Shown: positions 1 to 10,942 of the stretch, in pieces
Layout: each line of letters starts with the position of its first letter
Numbering within the stretch: the stretch's first letter is position 1
Source: Echria macrotheca
Lineage: Eukaryota; Ascomycota; Sordariomycetes; Sordariales; Schizotheciaceae
Assembly (NCBI GenBank): GCA_030411725.1
Contig: MU839833.1
Location: forward strand, 682,001-746,000
Length of the DNA stretch: 64,000 bases
Direction: 5' to 3'
The notes under the pieces: generated by a model
The model's database searches: none
What the model was told of the DNA's origin: nothing
What the model saw: only the letters and a program-made list of their open reading frames with translations
Position numbers and translations under genes: made by a program

Positions 1-508
1 CCAGATCTGGTATCAAAAGATGACGGTTGGTTGTATCTTGTTATCTGTCTGCTATTAATTCGGCATATGCCTATCTACTCAATGCCCAAAATTGTTTCAT
101 GATCTAACGTGAGACTGATATAGGGAACTGTACGGTTTACGTGATGTTGAAATAGACCATCGAGTCTGACTATGTCTTTCTCTAGATGCTTTGTGGAGAA
201 ACAACTTATTATTGGGACAATTCTGCAACGACGCTTCGGGAATGCCGAGCAGAACAAAAATATATACCGAGGTTGCTATATAGAGCAGTAGGGATGTGTC
301 TCTTTGATCTTTATCTTCCACACTCCGGCTAGCTTTGGACCATGATGCTCGATAATATACAATGCAATGGTTCTCTTTGTTCTTTGTCTCCCTCACCTTC
401 ATAATACTCTATCCATCAGCTCAAACCACCCAGGATCGCCAAACTAAATCATAGCAGAAGCTACTCCTTCTTTTCATTACCAGTAAACCCATCGGCCCGA
501 GGAGCAAG
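1..508. other. gene-free left edge
   Basis: This stretch is less GC-rich than the rest of the window. I see no conserved coding sequence in it. The open frames are short and have no recognisable composition or motif. The last part (about 420-508) is presumably promoter and 5' leader of the next gene. Confidence 0.4.
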
Positions 509-1255
509 ATGTTGGTCACATCACCAGTGAGACACCCGTCCATCACCCGGGAAACCCTAAGGAGGTCATCGCGGCGATGGACAACCTCGGCCGGCAACAC
601 TTCCTCCGCTTCCTCCTCTCTACCCGACCCGGACGAGCTGTTGGTGTTCTACCGTAGATTCAACCCTAAATACCAGCCCACCCCAGAAAGAAGAGACTCC
701 TCCTCTTTTGTCCTGACCAAAACCTTCGACGAAGACCACTACAACTCCAACACGGACGAAGACTACAGCCCCAGCTCTTCCGACAACGACGATGACGACT
801 CCAGCTCTAGCTCCGATGAAGAAGAAGAAGAAGAAGACGACGACGCCAGGTACACTCCGCCCAAGTCCTCGCCAGTGGTCCTCGTCCTCAAGTCCACAAC
901 CACCAGCACCAGCACCAGCGCCAGCATTATTAACCATGATCAAAACAAACAGCACCCCTTAACAGCCGAAAAGATGACAAGCCGGTGGCGCAGATCTGCA
1001 GGACAAATATACGACGGCATCCTCCACCTCGGCACCATCCGATACCGCACGATTCTCGGCCTGGTGGTCTACGCCTCCGTCGCGCCCTACCTCCAGATGT
1101 GTGGCATCCCGGTCACGCAGATGGACATGTTTGAGGTGCTTGCTGATCAGCTCGCGGGGCACATCGTCGTGCAGAGTGTCTCGCTGTGCGTGAGGGCGGT
1201 GGTGGCGTACTTTTTGATGAGGGCTTTTTTCACGGTTCTTGTCTTGGTGTTTTGA
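509..1255 (+). CDS. hypothetical acidic protein with hydrophobic C terminus
   Basis: A single open frame of 248 codons whose product I do not recognise. Residues about 1-60 are basic and Ser/Thr-rich. Residues about 72-113 are strongly acidic and serine-rich, with runs of Asp and Glu. A Thr/Ser repeat follows at 129-140. The last 75 residues turn hydrophobic, with a possible membrane segment around 180-197 and another from about 225 to the end. The frame reads in common codons throughout and the ATG at 509 is the first in frame. The next gene downstream has the same general plan (charged repetitive N terminus, hydrophobic C-terminal half), but I see no convincing alignment between the two. 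It may be a lineage-restricted membrane protein; a chance frame is less likely given its length. Confidence 0.55.
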   Translation: MLVTSPVRHPSITRETLRRSSRRWTTSAGNTSSASSSLPDPDELLVFYRRFNPKYQPTPERRDSSSFVLTKTFDEDHYNSNTDEDYSPSSSDNDDDDSSSSSDEEEEEEDDDARYTPPKSSPVVLVLKSTTTSTSTSASIINHDQNKQHPLTAEKMTSRWRRSAGQIYDGILHLGTIRYRTILGLVVYASVAPYLQMCGIPVTQMDMFEVLADQLAGHIVVQSVSLCVRAVVAYFLMRAFFTVLVLVF

Positions 1256-1989
1256 GGATTCAGGAGGTGGTGGTGGGCTGATTTCATGTTTAATCCGAAC
1301 CACAAGCACCTGTATTTAGCCAGCCGTCAGGGCTCATCCTCTCTTCCACAAAACAAGCATCTTTACCTCAGTCTTTCAAACAGCAGTCGTCGCCATGGCG
1401 AACCCGGCTATCTGACCCCATAATCAGGGCCATCCACCCGGACCATCATACATTTCTTCTGGGGTCTGAATCTTCGGCAGTTGCGATAGCTCCGAACCCC
1501 AGTGGCAGTGGATAAAATGTGGGTTTGTACTCCGTATAATGGGATGGACCAAGCACTGAAGCAAAAAGGACGGTCTTCAAGTTTAGACCATTACAACGGA
1601 GAGCAAAGAAACGTAAGTGGGCCGTGGTCAGCATACAATCACACCGACCTCTCTTTATCGCGGCATCTTTAGACTTGACCACCTTGTGATGAATTCTTCA
1701 AAGAGCTCTTTCATAACACAACTTGATTAATAGCTCGGTCCACCCTCTCCCTTGACGAAACCTCGCATCCGACCAGGTTTACGCGGACCGCCTCGAACTC
1801 GACCTCTACCACCGAGACGAAAAACAAAACTCGAGTGGTTCCTACCCATCCTACAACCCGCCTCATTTCTCAGACCAAGCTAAAGTCACCTACTTACCTA
1901 TATACCAAATCAGAAATTGGCACATATTCGCCGTATGTCGCCGAGGCCCCGTCCACAACTCCAAAAAGAAAATCTAAAGCTTAACAAAA
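1256..1989. other. intergenic region between two orphan genes
   Basis: No gene is evident. It should hold the 3' end of the upstream orphan gene and the promoter and leader of the next one. The bases before 1990 are A-rich, as expected for a leader ending at a fungal start codon. Confidence 0.4.
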
Positions 1990-2493
1990 ATGACATCGCC
2001 ATGGCCATCGCCTCGAGGAGAAGAGTTCCGCTATCGTGACCACCGTGACCGTGACCGGGACCGGTCCCGGGACCGGTCCCGGGACCGCCGCGACAGCAAC
2101 TACTACCGACCACCCCGGCGCGCCCAATCATCATCCGCGATCAAGAACTTCATCCTGGACATCCGCGACGGCATCGTCAGCGAGATCCTCCTCATCCCCA
2201 CCACGACGATCCGCTCCCTCCTGGAGACGTGCGTGCTCGCCACCATCGCCGTCAACTTCCGCGGCCATGGCTTCGGGGTCATCGTCTCGATCCTGTCCGC
2301 GGCCGTTGTCAACTGGATCTACCGGACCATGTTCAGGGTCGTGCTGCTCATGTACATCCTTATGTGTGGCATCGCCATCTTTTTGGGACCGCGGGCGATT
2401 GAGGCCATTGCGGGTCCGAGGCCCGAGGATGGTGAAGCTCGAGTGTTTGACGCTCCGGTTTTTAATACGCCACAGCAGCCGTGGTCGTTCTGA
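1990..2493 (+). CDS. hypothetical protein with Arg/Asp repeat and two membrane segments
   Basis: A 167-residue open frame with an A-rich context before the ATG. Residues about 14-36 are an alternating Arg/Asp/Ser repeat, built on a GC-rich tandem DNA repeat at about 2040-2090. Residues 50-75 look amphipathic. Two hydrophobic segments lie at about 93-111 and 115-133, and the C terminus is acidic and then polar. No family is recognised. The protein probably sits in an internal membrane with the charged N terminus exposed. An AATAAA hexamer follows about 85 nt after the stop, which supports a real transcript. The large overlapping frame on the same strand (2036-2626) is read through the tandem repeat and was not chosen. 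Confidence 0.6.
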   Translation: MTSPWPSPRGEEFRYRDHRDRDRDRSRDRSRDRRDSNYYRPPRRAQSSSAIKNFILDIRDGIVSEILLIPTTTIRSLLETCVLATIAVNFRGHGFGVIVSILSAAVVNWIYRTMFRVVLLMYILMCGIAIFLGPRAIEAIAGPRPEDGEARVFDAPVFNTPQQPWSF

Positions 2494-3438
2494 ACGCGCT
2501 GTATATCCTTTTTTTTTCCTGCGCTTTTGGGGGGAAGAGGGCGTTTTTTTCTGGATACATCGGTGCATGGTTTGGGCAATAAACATGTTTTTTTTGTTGA
2601 AATACACATTGGCATGCCGGGCTTGATTTGATTATCATACAAGAAGGAGATGTGCTACTGCTAGGAGGCTATTCGCGACTCGGTCGAGCTATGTGTACAT
2701 GTAGCCCGATCGGTTGATGGTGTGAGAGGACTCGTGCCTTGCAGCTCTGCAGAGGCTCGGGACATGGGTATTCGACCTAGATTGAATCGAACAATGAATC
2801 CGTTGCAAGTGTGGCTTTTACAGAAAGGTAGGATAAAGAAGGGTACGGGTATTCGTTGTCCGAAACGAGGGGTAGCACTGGTCTTTTTGTGCATCTCTAT
2901 GAGAACTCCACATAGGAGTTGAGACCAACAGGCATCCTCTCTCCATAACGCAATTTTCTCTTAATTATTTCTTCCATGCTGCTGCGTCGGCCAAGCCTCA
3001 TACCTATGCCAGTAAATACTATGCAGACCTGTCGGTTTCTTCGAAGGTTTTCCAACATCGCTTGCATCTACTACACGTCATCTTTTCCAACATGGCACAT
3101 TCCGTGACAGGGAGACAGCTTCATTCATACTACTGCACCACCCCAAACAGGCCGGAACTCCGTCAATCAGATGTGAAGCCATCCCCAGTCCCAAACCGCC
3201 AAATCGACATTGTTGCTCGTGATGTCGAGCTCTTTTGAGAATGACATACGGTTTAAAACTCAAGGCATCTTCCCTCTTCTTCAGAATCAAAACATGATTT
3301 AAACAACAAGTGATACATTTAACAGATATATTCACATCGCTAATGCAAATCCGTAGAGACTCTCTGATAAGCAGACCTCCTCCCCAGCATTATCAAGTTC
3401 ATGTCATTTATACATCAAGCGCTGTCCTGTAACACCAG
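2494..3438. other. convergent 3' intergenic region
   Basis: This lies between the 3' ends of the orphan gene (+) and the P450 gene (-). Apart from the AATAAA at 2578 I see no gene, RNA or repeat in it. Confidence 0.4.
2578..2583 (+). terminator. candidate poly(A) signal AATAAA
   Basis: The hexamer lies about 85 nt downstream of the stop codon at 2493 and is followed by a T-rich run, a plausible 3' end for the upstream orphan gene. Confidence 0.4.
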
Positions 3439-5207
3439 CTACTTGTCCTCTGGCTTGACCAGCTCCCGCAGCTTGAACCGCGTGGTAAAGTTGTTCTGCT
3501 TGACAAACCACGCATTCACAATCTCCCACTCCTGGTTCGGATCATCAAACTCGACCTGTGTCGCTGTTAGCACCCGAGGAAGTAACAAAAAAAAGAAGAA
3601 AAAAAGAAAAGAGAACTTACCTCAAACCGCCTCAGCATGCTAGGCACCAACTTGTAAATCTCCAGCAGGGAAATATTCTTCCCAATGCACGTCCGACTCC
3701 CCATGCCAAACTGCAGCATACTCCCATTCATCACCTTAACCCTCTGCTCCTCGGCCTCCCTATCCTTCGCCTTCTCATCCACCAGCCACCGCTCGGGCCG
3801 ATACGCCTCCACATCCGGCCCAAAGATGTCCTCGTTCCGATGCAGCACCCAGGCCGAGCACCCCACGATCGTCCCGCCCCCGACGTAGTGTCCAGCAATC
3901 TCAATCCCGCCCTTCGGCACAATCCTCTCCATCGGCAGCCCGGGCGCCGGATGCAGCCGGAACGCCTCCTTGACGCACGCATCCAGATACGGCAGCGTCT
4001 GGCTCTCATGCCACGTCACCAGGCCCGTCTCGTAGTCGCTGAACCGGCCCTCCCTCGCCGCCGCGTCGAGCTCCTCGCGCAGCCTCGCCAGCGCGGCCGG
4101 ATTCTTCAGCAAGAAATAAAAAACCGCGCTGAGCGAGATGGCCGTCGTCTCGGAGCCCGCGAAGGCCATCGACACGGCCATGGTCTGCACGAGCGTGTCG
4201 GTCATGAAGTCGGGCCGGGCCTCGCGCGCGGCGAGGAACTTGGAGAGCAGGTCGGGCGACTTGACCACGGGTTTTTCGGACGTCGGCAGCAGCGGCGCCT
4301 TCTCGTCCTTTTCCTCCTCGAGCCTCTCGGCCATGCGCGCGCGGGCGAAGCGAGCAACAGGGAAAGTGGCGTCGATGATCCCCCACTGGGAGAGCTTGAG
4401 GTAGATTGGGTTCTTGAGGAAGAGGCGGTCGAGGATGGGGATTTGGCCGATCTAGTTTCTGTTGTCAGCCTTTTTTTTTTTTTTTTTTTGTGCTTTCTCT
4501 CGTCTCACCCCATCCAAGAACGACAGAAAAAAAACACATACCGGAGCAACATAGAGAAACAGCTTGGTAAGATAGGCCACGATGCCATCGATATCCTCAT
4601 TCTTCTCAATGAAGCCGTGCCGCTTGCTATACGTGATCTCGCCAATCACGTCGAAAGCATAAAACTGCAGCCACCGTGTAAAATCGCACTTGTTGTCCTC
4701 CCCGTACAGCCGCTCCGTCTGTTTGAGGAAGAGCTTGGTGGTGTTGTCCACGAACGGCTCGTACTGCACCAGCGCCGACATGGCGAAGGCCGCGTTGACG
4801 CAGCGCCGGAACTGCATATGAAAATCATTGTCGGTCGTGCTGAACAGCGACTGCAGCGAGTGCCCCTTGACGACGCTCTGCTGGACGACGTAAAAGTCGG
4901 ATTTCACAAACCCCTTGTTGAGCCCGTAGATGGTCTTGAGCGCGTCCGGGTCGCTGAACGACAGCGTGTTGGGGCCGAGCCGGACCACGGGCCCGTACTT
5001 CTTGTGCAGCGCGATGTGGGTGGTCTCAGGACGGCGGCGGTATACGTCCACGAAGCGCCACCAGTCGGTCAGGGACGCGAGGAACGGGCCCGGGTATTGG
5101 GAGAGGCCGTTGTGGTAGCGGTTCCGGACGAGCCATGATACCAAGCCGACGCTGAGGACGGCGAGCCAGTGGGTTACCACAAAGTGTAATATCTGGTCGG
5201 TGATCAT
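3439..5207 (-). CDS. cytochrome P450 monooxygenase (pisatin demethylase / benzoate hydroxylase-like)
   Basis: Three exons on the minus strand: 5207-4542, 4451-3621 and 3555-3439, all joined in phase 0, give 537 residues. An N-terminal anchor segment (about residues 5-25) predicts a microsomal enzyme. The I-helix motif AGSETT lies at about 320-325, an ExxR motif in KEAFRLHP follows, and the heme loop FGMGSRTCIG has its ligand cysteine at about 477. The last exon ends in KLRELVKPEDK. Overall style is that of fungal CYP families annotated as pisatin demethylase or benzoate 4-monooxygenase-like, but the substrate cannot be read from sequence. The first intron contains a long A tract on the coding strand. 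No terpene cyclase, PKS or NRPS gene is adjacent, so it looks like a stand-alone oxidative enzyme. Its 526-codon antisense frame is a shadow. Confidence 0.9.
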
Positions 5208-5776
5208 CTTTTTTGTTGTTGAACTTGGGATTCTCTATGTGTGTAACTCTTCCGCTTTGTTGAAAAGGGGGGGAGGGGGTTGGTTGAAACCACAAAATCA
5301 AAAAAACGTGACCTCCACGAAAATACAAATCTGAGAAGCAGGATGAATGACAGGAAGGTAGGTATATAAGACAAGACTACCAAGAAAAAGAGGGCGGAAC
5401 AACTTGTAGCACCCGGATATGGGTTCGCGCGGCGATGCCGCCAATGCCGAGCAGGGCTTGGAGGGATTGGAGGGAGGGAGGGATCCTCTACCACCTTTCG
5501 GGAGTGATATCGCTAATTACGTCCGTGGTGAGCGGCGGTCCTGCACGAGCGGTACCCGGGTGGCCATGGACACACGGGAAGAAGGGAGGCTTCGATATTG
5601 GGGACGGCCATCACGTCCGCCAGTTCCCGGATTTTGTCCTGACACACCACAAGATATCCCGAAGCTTTGGCTTGCTGACACATCTGCTATCCTTACCTAC
5701 CTTACCTGTTCCCAGCTCGAAAAGGTTACCACAAGTACAACAACACATCGGTTTGGGGGTGAGGGTGTGGGGTGTG

Positions 5777-5798
5777 TAAGGTGTGTGTGTGTGTGTGC
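5777..5798. repeat. GT/TG microsatellite
   Basis: A run of alternating G and T directly visible in the intergenic DNA upstream of the P450. Confidence 0.7.
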
Positions 5799-6578
5799 GT
5801 CATACCACGACCACGACCACAACCACAATGGAAGCTTCTCTCTCTCTCCCCACAACGCCCACACCACACTCTTGGAACTCGATCCCCAGCAGACACACAC
5901 AGAACTACCTATGTACCTAGGATCAACATTGCCGGCGTGCCAAGGGGTGTGGGCCCCCCCGACCTACAGGACTCCAGTGAGGGGGAGCACCGCACCGGCG
6001 CACCCAGTCCATCGGCAGATGTCGTGTCCAATCCCCAACCGGTCCCCCCACACAGAGAGAGACCGTCAACGCCTCTCACCCACACCACACAAGCGCCTCA
6101 AACCTACTCAACTCACCTCAGCTTCGGGACGGGAAAACCTACCCTATTATCTCGTCAATTCCCTCTCCAACGCAAAAAAGCTACTGATATGCCCATTGCC
6201 CATTGCCCAAATGCCTCCAGGCCCAACCTGCAGGACCTTTTTTCCTTGAACCGATTTGAGAAGAGAAAGGAACCCAGGGAGAAACTGAGAGAGAGACAGA
6301 GATAAAAGATCAGATAGATGATGATCGAGATTCTCGAAACGAGGCGACGAGGTACCAAGCAGCTCCCCACACGCAGCTAGCTATACATACGCGCTGATCA
6401 TAAGCAAAAGCCATGCACACGTGCAAGCAAGGTAGAAAAGAAGCAAAGGCAAGCAAGGCAAGCAAGGATAATCCCCCATCCCCCGCAGCAGAAGAATAGC
6501 CCGGTTGCAGTCTTGCAGAGAAGTGACAGTCGGAAAATGGAGAAACCGACCGGTCGACTTGTCTGTCGTACAGTAGAA

Positions 6579-6655
6579 CCGCAACCGCAACCGCAACCGC
6601 CGGCTGCCTGGCAGCGGTACCGCGCGGCGGCTGTTTGCTGCTGCTGCTGCTGCAG
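6579..6655. repeat. CCGCAA hexamer and CTG trinucleotide repeats
   Basis: Three to four CCGCAA-type hexamers (6579-6600) are followed within 40 bases by a run of five CTG units (about 6637-6652). Both are intergenic. Confidence 0.65.
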
Positions 6656-7117
6656 TCAGGCAGCAGTCAGCACTCGGTACCTAACAGAGTTCAATTCTCA
6701 AAGAACAAAGCGCTGGCAATGGCTTCGTTACTGATAACAAAACAATCTCCTCGATGCTAATCATCGGCCACCCCGTCAGTAGCCGCGCTGTCAGCAATTG
6801 CCGTGCCCATGTGCCGAAGTGCGCTCCCTACAAAACCAGCTGGCCGATGTCACTGCATGGCCCTGCCGTGAGCGACAAAGTCGCCTCGACTCCCGCCCTC
6901 GGCAGATGAGTTGCGCCACTCAACAGGGTTAGGGTTCCAACTTCAACTCCATTTCTTGCACAAGACCTCTTCGACAAAATCTAATAAATCTATCCGCTGT
7001 CCGGTACATGATACAGACACTGTAATACAACCCGCTAGTGTACAGGATTGCAGATTCCTAGCCCTTATTTCCCCCCTGCCCCGGAACCCTCCTACCATAA
7101 AGAGACTCGAAGAGATC

Positions 7118-10100
7118 CTAAAGTCCATCGTCCGAGTCGCTTTCGTCATCCACCAACGCCCTATACCGGCGATTGGTCAGATCATCCTCCAGCCCGCCAT
7201 CGCTCTCGGGGTCGACGTAGCCCTCCCCGCCAAACAGCGACAGCGCCACCGGCAGGAACACCAGCGCGTGGCTCGCCGCAAACACCACCAGCGCCAGCCA
7301 CACCCGGAAGTAGTAAATCTCAAAGATCTTGCTCCGTGTGAACGCAAGCACCGTAACCCCCAAGATCTTGGTCACCGTGATGCCCGAAAACACGCTGCCG
7401 CCCACGTTGGCCAGCGCTGTCCATGCTCGCGCGTCACGCCCTCGGAAGCGGCTCTTGGCTCGCTCCATAAATGTCCGTGACGGGAACATGAAAGCCCGCG
7501 CAATATGTGCGCAGAACTCGACGGCAATGCCGACGCAGATGATCAGGTTGACCAGCGACACCGCGTTGAGTGACACCCCCATGACCGCCATGGCCCCAAT
7601 GATGTCGACAATCACCATGACCACCGTAAGCGATACCACGGCTGCCGTGAGGAACGAACCCAGCAGCACCGAAGAGACAACGAAAATAATGCCCACCGCC
7701 GAGCCCAGGAGCGTAGCGGTGAGCGAAACGATGGTAGCATATTGATCAAAAAAGACATAAAACAGACTGTAGGGGAACACCTCGAGTCCCGTGTTGGCGC
7801 TGATCTCGTTGGCAATTCGTCGGGCTGAGGCATACGCCTTGATGAAGTCGTCTTGGCTGCGGAGCGGTGAGTGCGCAGTGCGGAAGTGGCTGGCCGGGAC
7901 CGTGTTTCTCTCCAGGTCCACCACCACCGCCGAGCCATACGACGCCTGTCCGCCGAGGGCACATCGGTCATTTGTCGGAGCATGGAGGAACTTGTCCAGA
8001 TAGCCGGCAAACTCTTCGCCTTCCGGCATGCCGGCAAGAGTCCCGTTCCATCGTCCGGCAAGACACGGCTTGCGGCCGACGGCGCAGCATTGCTCGTTCG
8101 CAGGGTTGAGCCACTGGAAGAAGTCATCGATCCAGCTGGCTGTTGGCGACGCAATGTACGATATCTCCTCTCGTTTCCTCTCTTGCTCGAGGATGTTGGT
8201 CAGAGACATCTGCAGGCAGGTATTCCAACGAGCGCACACCTCCTCCTGGTGCTTTCTCTGTGTCGCGTTGAATTCTTTGGTGACGAAGTAGACTGGCGGC
8301 CCGGCGTCGAAGTAATCGTACAAGTCGTTGAAGTAGGGGATCAGATATGAGTCGTCAGGAATAGCCACACGCTGGTCAAGGCCGAGCTCCACCGCGGGCA
8401 TCAGCGCGACACCAGCAGAGAAGACGCCGAGGAAGATCATGATGATGGTGGCTTTTGTCTTCTTGCCGAGCAGTCGCGGCGCATATGTCTTGCGTATAAA
8501 CGCCTGCAACATGCTCTCCTCTGGAGCCTCATAGTACCGCGCGCCATTGCCATTGCCATTGTTAAGGTGAATCCTAGCAGACTTAACCTGGACACAGGGG
8601 AAGCAATCGGCCCGGCTGTCTTCGACCCGGATCTGGTTGAGCGTCAGGACCGAGATGAACATGGTGACCTGAAGGATCGCGTTGATGAAGACGGCTCCGG
8701 CGGCGTAAATAGCAAAATTTCTGACGGCCGGCATCCCGACAAAGGCGCCGAGCGCAAACGAGATGGTCTCAGTGATGGCGGAGAACAAAATCGAAGGGCC
8801 CATGCGTCCGAGCGCCTTTGAGATTCTCACCTCGACAACCTCGTCTGGATGGCTGATGTTGACCCTCTCGAATTCGTGAACGATCAAAAAGATATTGTCG
8901 ACGCCTACCGCCAGTACAATAAACGGAATGACGTCGACGATGATGAGTGTGGCCTTCAGGCCGAACCACGAGAAGAGACCAATCGACGAAGTGATGGACA
9001 TCAACACGATGACAATACCGACCACGCCGAGGGTAAACTTGGACTGAACCAGAGATATCGCAGGGTTCCGGAGAAGGTCCCGGAGAGACAACGTGGTCGA
9101 TCCGAGGGCGATGGAAGCGTACAGGAACATGACGATGTAGCTGATGACGATAATCTTGGCATCTGTGTTTGTAGACTTGTTAAGCTCCTGCTCCAAGCTG
9201 ATCTCGGTAGAGAACGACAGTCGAAGGCCACGGTCCTTCGCTTCGTCCTGGAGGGCCAAGATCCGGTTCTTCATGACCTCCTCCCAGTCCTTAGCACGGT
9301 CAAGCTCCGGTGAACCTTCTGGGTAGTTGTTCAGAACCCAGGTGACCGTCATAGCTACGGCGTCTGCGGGGTCACCGGTCTTGGAGTAGCCGCTGAGGAT
9401 CATGTTGGGCTCCAGCGGCTGGCCATACTCGGGTCGGCATTCGACTGGGGACCTGGCGCAATCGCGGAGCGTATCTTTCCAGTAATCATCAACATTGTCC
9501 GGATCGTCCATGAAGTACGCAGAAACCGTCTGAACAACGCAAGCCGATCCAGTAGGCTTCAGACACAGATCATGGAGCGTGCTGCCAAACTTCCGGCCGT
9601 GCAGCTCCCGGACGCTCTTTTCGACGCCCATCCACCATACAAGCGTATCGCGGCTCAGAACGGGTCCCGGTCCGGATGGGTTCGTGTCGTTGACGAGGAA
9701 GATCTTTTCGGCGCGGTAAAAGGGCCCAAAGTTGGAGTCGAAGAACGCCTTCTCTTGTGCGGCCGCAGACGTCGGGCTTACCCACAGCCGGGCAGGATCC
9801 TTTTCGATGTCAAAGGTAAACCCTCCCAAGCTGAGGCAAATAACCACCAAGATGCTGGAGAGAATGGTAATGGCCGGGAATCTTGCTGCGACATGGCCGA
9901 GGCGGCTGAAGGCAGCATCACACCAGGTGTTGACGATATAGGTCTTTTGTGGACGGTCAAACATGGCCGGATTCTGGGTCAGGTCCCCTTCATCCTCATC
10001 ATCGCTTGGCATCGTGTCAGCGAGCAACCGCAGCCTCTCGCTTCTCCGTCTCGCATGCCGTATCCAAGCGACGTGGCCAACTACCGCACCGATTGCCGTG

Positions 10101-10942
10101 AGCACGAGGATGCTGTAGGTAAAGATGGACGCAAAAGACAGGCAAGGCAGTTTCCCGACGTGACAGGAACCTGCCTCCTCGACATCCGGAAGCTTCGGAC
10201 ATACCTCCGGACAGTCGATGCAAGCGCAACGGAAGTTGGGGTCCTCGTCGTTACACTTCTTCGGCGTCGCCGGGCGCGGGCCCATCCCCGGCTCTTTGTA
10301 CTCGGTCGGAAAGTTGATCTGGAAGGGAGAGCCACCGAACCGTTCCTTTCCGAGGTATGCCAGCATCTGAGAGTAATTCTTGGCCCCTCCTCCAATAAGA
10401 TCCATGGCCCTCGAGTTTGTCGGGCCAAACTTGACCTCCTTGCAGCTTTCGTAGAAGCCCGTCCCATACTCGCTCGATATCAGCTGGTCCAGCTCGGTGA
10501 CCAAGGTCTTGCCGTTCTTCTCCATCGTTTTCGTGACGTTGATAAAGAGCGACTGGTCTGGGGAGCACGTAAAACTGCAAAACATGTTGTAGAAGTTGTC
10601 CTTGCATGCCGGGCAGGAGGCGATGAGTTGGTTCGCTGTTGAGAGTGACTTTTTGAGGGAATCGACTTGTTCTGCCAGACAGCAGACCGGGCCGGCGCTC
10701 CATTTGGGGCCGCAGAGGTCGACCAGCTGTTCCCGCAGCTTCTCATCGGGCTCCTCGGCAGGACCGTTGTCGACGCATGGGAGCTGGCTGCCGAACAGAC
10801 TCTTGGAACCACAATGTCCACGGATCGCGCAGCGACCGGCTTCGTGTTTCGGGGTATATGGGTCGGCGGCCACTCCTCCGAGGCCAGCAAGGAGCAAGCC
10901 GCCGTTTGCGACGAGCTGCGAGAGCTTCGTCATGGTGGACAC
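7118..10942 (-). CDS. NCR1: NPC intracellular sterol transporter 1 homolog
   Basis: An uninterrupted 1274-codon frame. A signal peptide covers about residues 1-26. The cysteine-rich NPC1 N-terminal sterol-binding domain follows (about 27-270), including the motifs CAIRGHCG, CCLAEQ, CPACKDNF and CSFTCSPDQS. A first membrane segment lies near 275-300, then a luminal domain. The sterol-sensing domain with its group of membrane helices spans about 594-770, and a last helix bundle about 1070-1240. In yeast (Ncr1) and animals the family moves sterol out of the vacuole or lysosome lumen into its membrane, receiving it from NPC2. Length matches the family. The C-terminal tail is acidic (repeated Asp/Ser). 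The lack of any intron in 3.8 kb is notable but common for fungal membrane proteins. Confidence 0.95.
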   Translation of the reverse strand: MSTMTKLSQLVANGGLLLAGLGGVAADPYTPKHEAGRCAIRGHCGSKSLFGSQLPCVDNGPAEEPDEKLREQLVDLCGPKWSAGPVCCLAEQVDSLKKSLSTANQLIASCPACKDNFYNMFCSFTCSPDQSLFINVTKTMEKNGKTLVTELDQLISSEYGTGFYESCKEVKFGPTNSRAMDLIGGGAKNYSQMLAYLGKERFGGSPFQINFPTEYKEPGMGPRPATPKKCNDEDPNFRCACIDCPEVCPKLPDVEEAGSCHVGKLPCLSFASIFTYSILVLTAIGAVVGHVAWIRHARRRSERLRLLADTMPSDDEDEGDLTQNPAMFDRPQKTYIVNTWCDAAFSRLGHVAARFPAITILSSILVVICLSLGGFTFDIEKDPARLWVSPTSAAAQEKAFFDSNFGPFYRAEKIFLVNDTNPSGPGPVLSRDTLVWWMGVEKSVRELHGRKFGSTLHDLCLKPTGSACVVQTVSAYFMDDPDNVDDYWKDTLRDCARSPVECRPEYGQPLEPNMILSGYSKTGDPADAVAMTVTWVLNNYPEGSPELDRAKDWEEVMKNRILALQDEAKDRGLRLSFSTEISLEQELNKSTNTDAKIIVISYIVMFLYASIALGSTTLSLRDLLRNPAISLVQSKFTLGVVGIVIVLMSITSSIGLFSWFGLKATLIIVDVIPFIVLAVGVDNIFLIVHEFERVNISHPDEVVEVRISKALGRMGPSILFSAITETISFALGAFVGMPAVRNFAIYAAGAVFINAILQVTMFISVLTLNQIRVEDSRADCFPCVQVKSARIHLNNGNGNGARYYEAPEESMLQAFIRKTYAPRLLGKKTKATIIMIFLGVFSAGVALMPAVELGLDQRVAIPDDSYLIPYFNDLYDYFDAGPPVYFVTKEFNATQRKHQEEVCARWNTCLQMSLTNILEQERKREEISYIASPTASWIDDFFQWLNPANEQCCAVGRKPCLAGRWNGTLAGMPEGEEFAGYLDKFLHAPTNDRCALGGQASYGSAVVVDLERNTVPASHFRTAHSPLRSQDDFIKAYASARRIANEISANTGLEVFPYSLFYVFFDQYATIVSLTATLLGSAVGIIFVVSSVLLGSFLTAAVVSLTVVMVIVDIIGAMAVMGVSLNAVSLVNLIICVGIAVEFCAHIARAFMFPSRTFMERAKSRFRGRDARAWTALANVGGSVFSGITVTKILGVTVLAFTRSKIFEIYYFRVWLALVVFAASHALVFLPVALSLFGGEGYVDPESDGGLEDDLTNRRYRALVDDESDSDDGL

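Larger units (their letters stand above)
5208..7117. other. low-complexity intergenic region
   Basis: About 1.9 kb between the P450 5' end and the NPC1 3' end. It holds simple repeats: a GT run near 5777-5795, AAGCAAGG-type repeats near 6428-6470, a CCGCAA repeat near 6579-6600, and a CTG run near 6637-6652. Open frames here are repeat-driven, and I see no conserved protein. The part next to 5207 should be the P450 promoter. Confidence 0.5.

Noticed and set aside
3558..5138. 526-codon plus-strand frame over the P450
   Set aside because: It is antisense to a P450 with all family motifs and correct splice phases. Its own translation is Arg/Leu/Pro/His-rich and has no motif. It is a GC-driven shadow.
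5419..6305. Overlapping 276- and 177-codon frames in the gap before NPC1
   Set aside because: They run through GT and other simple repeats in two frames at once, show no domain and have no consistent codon use.
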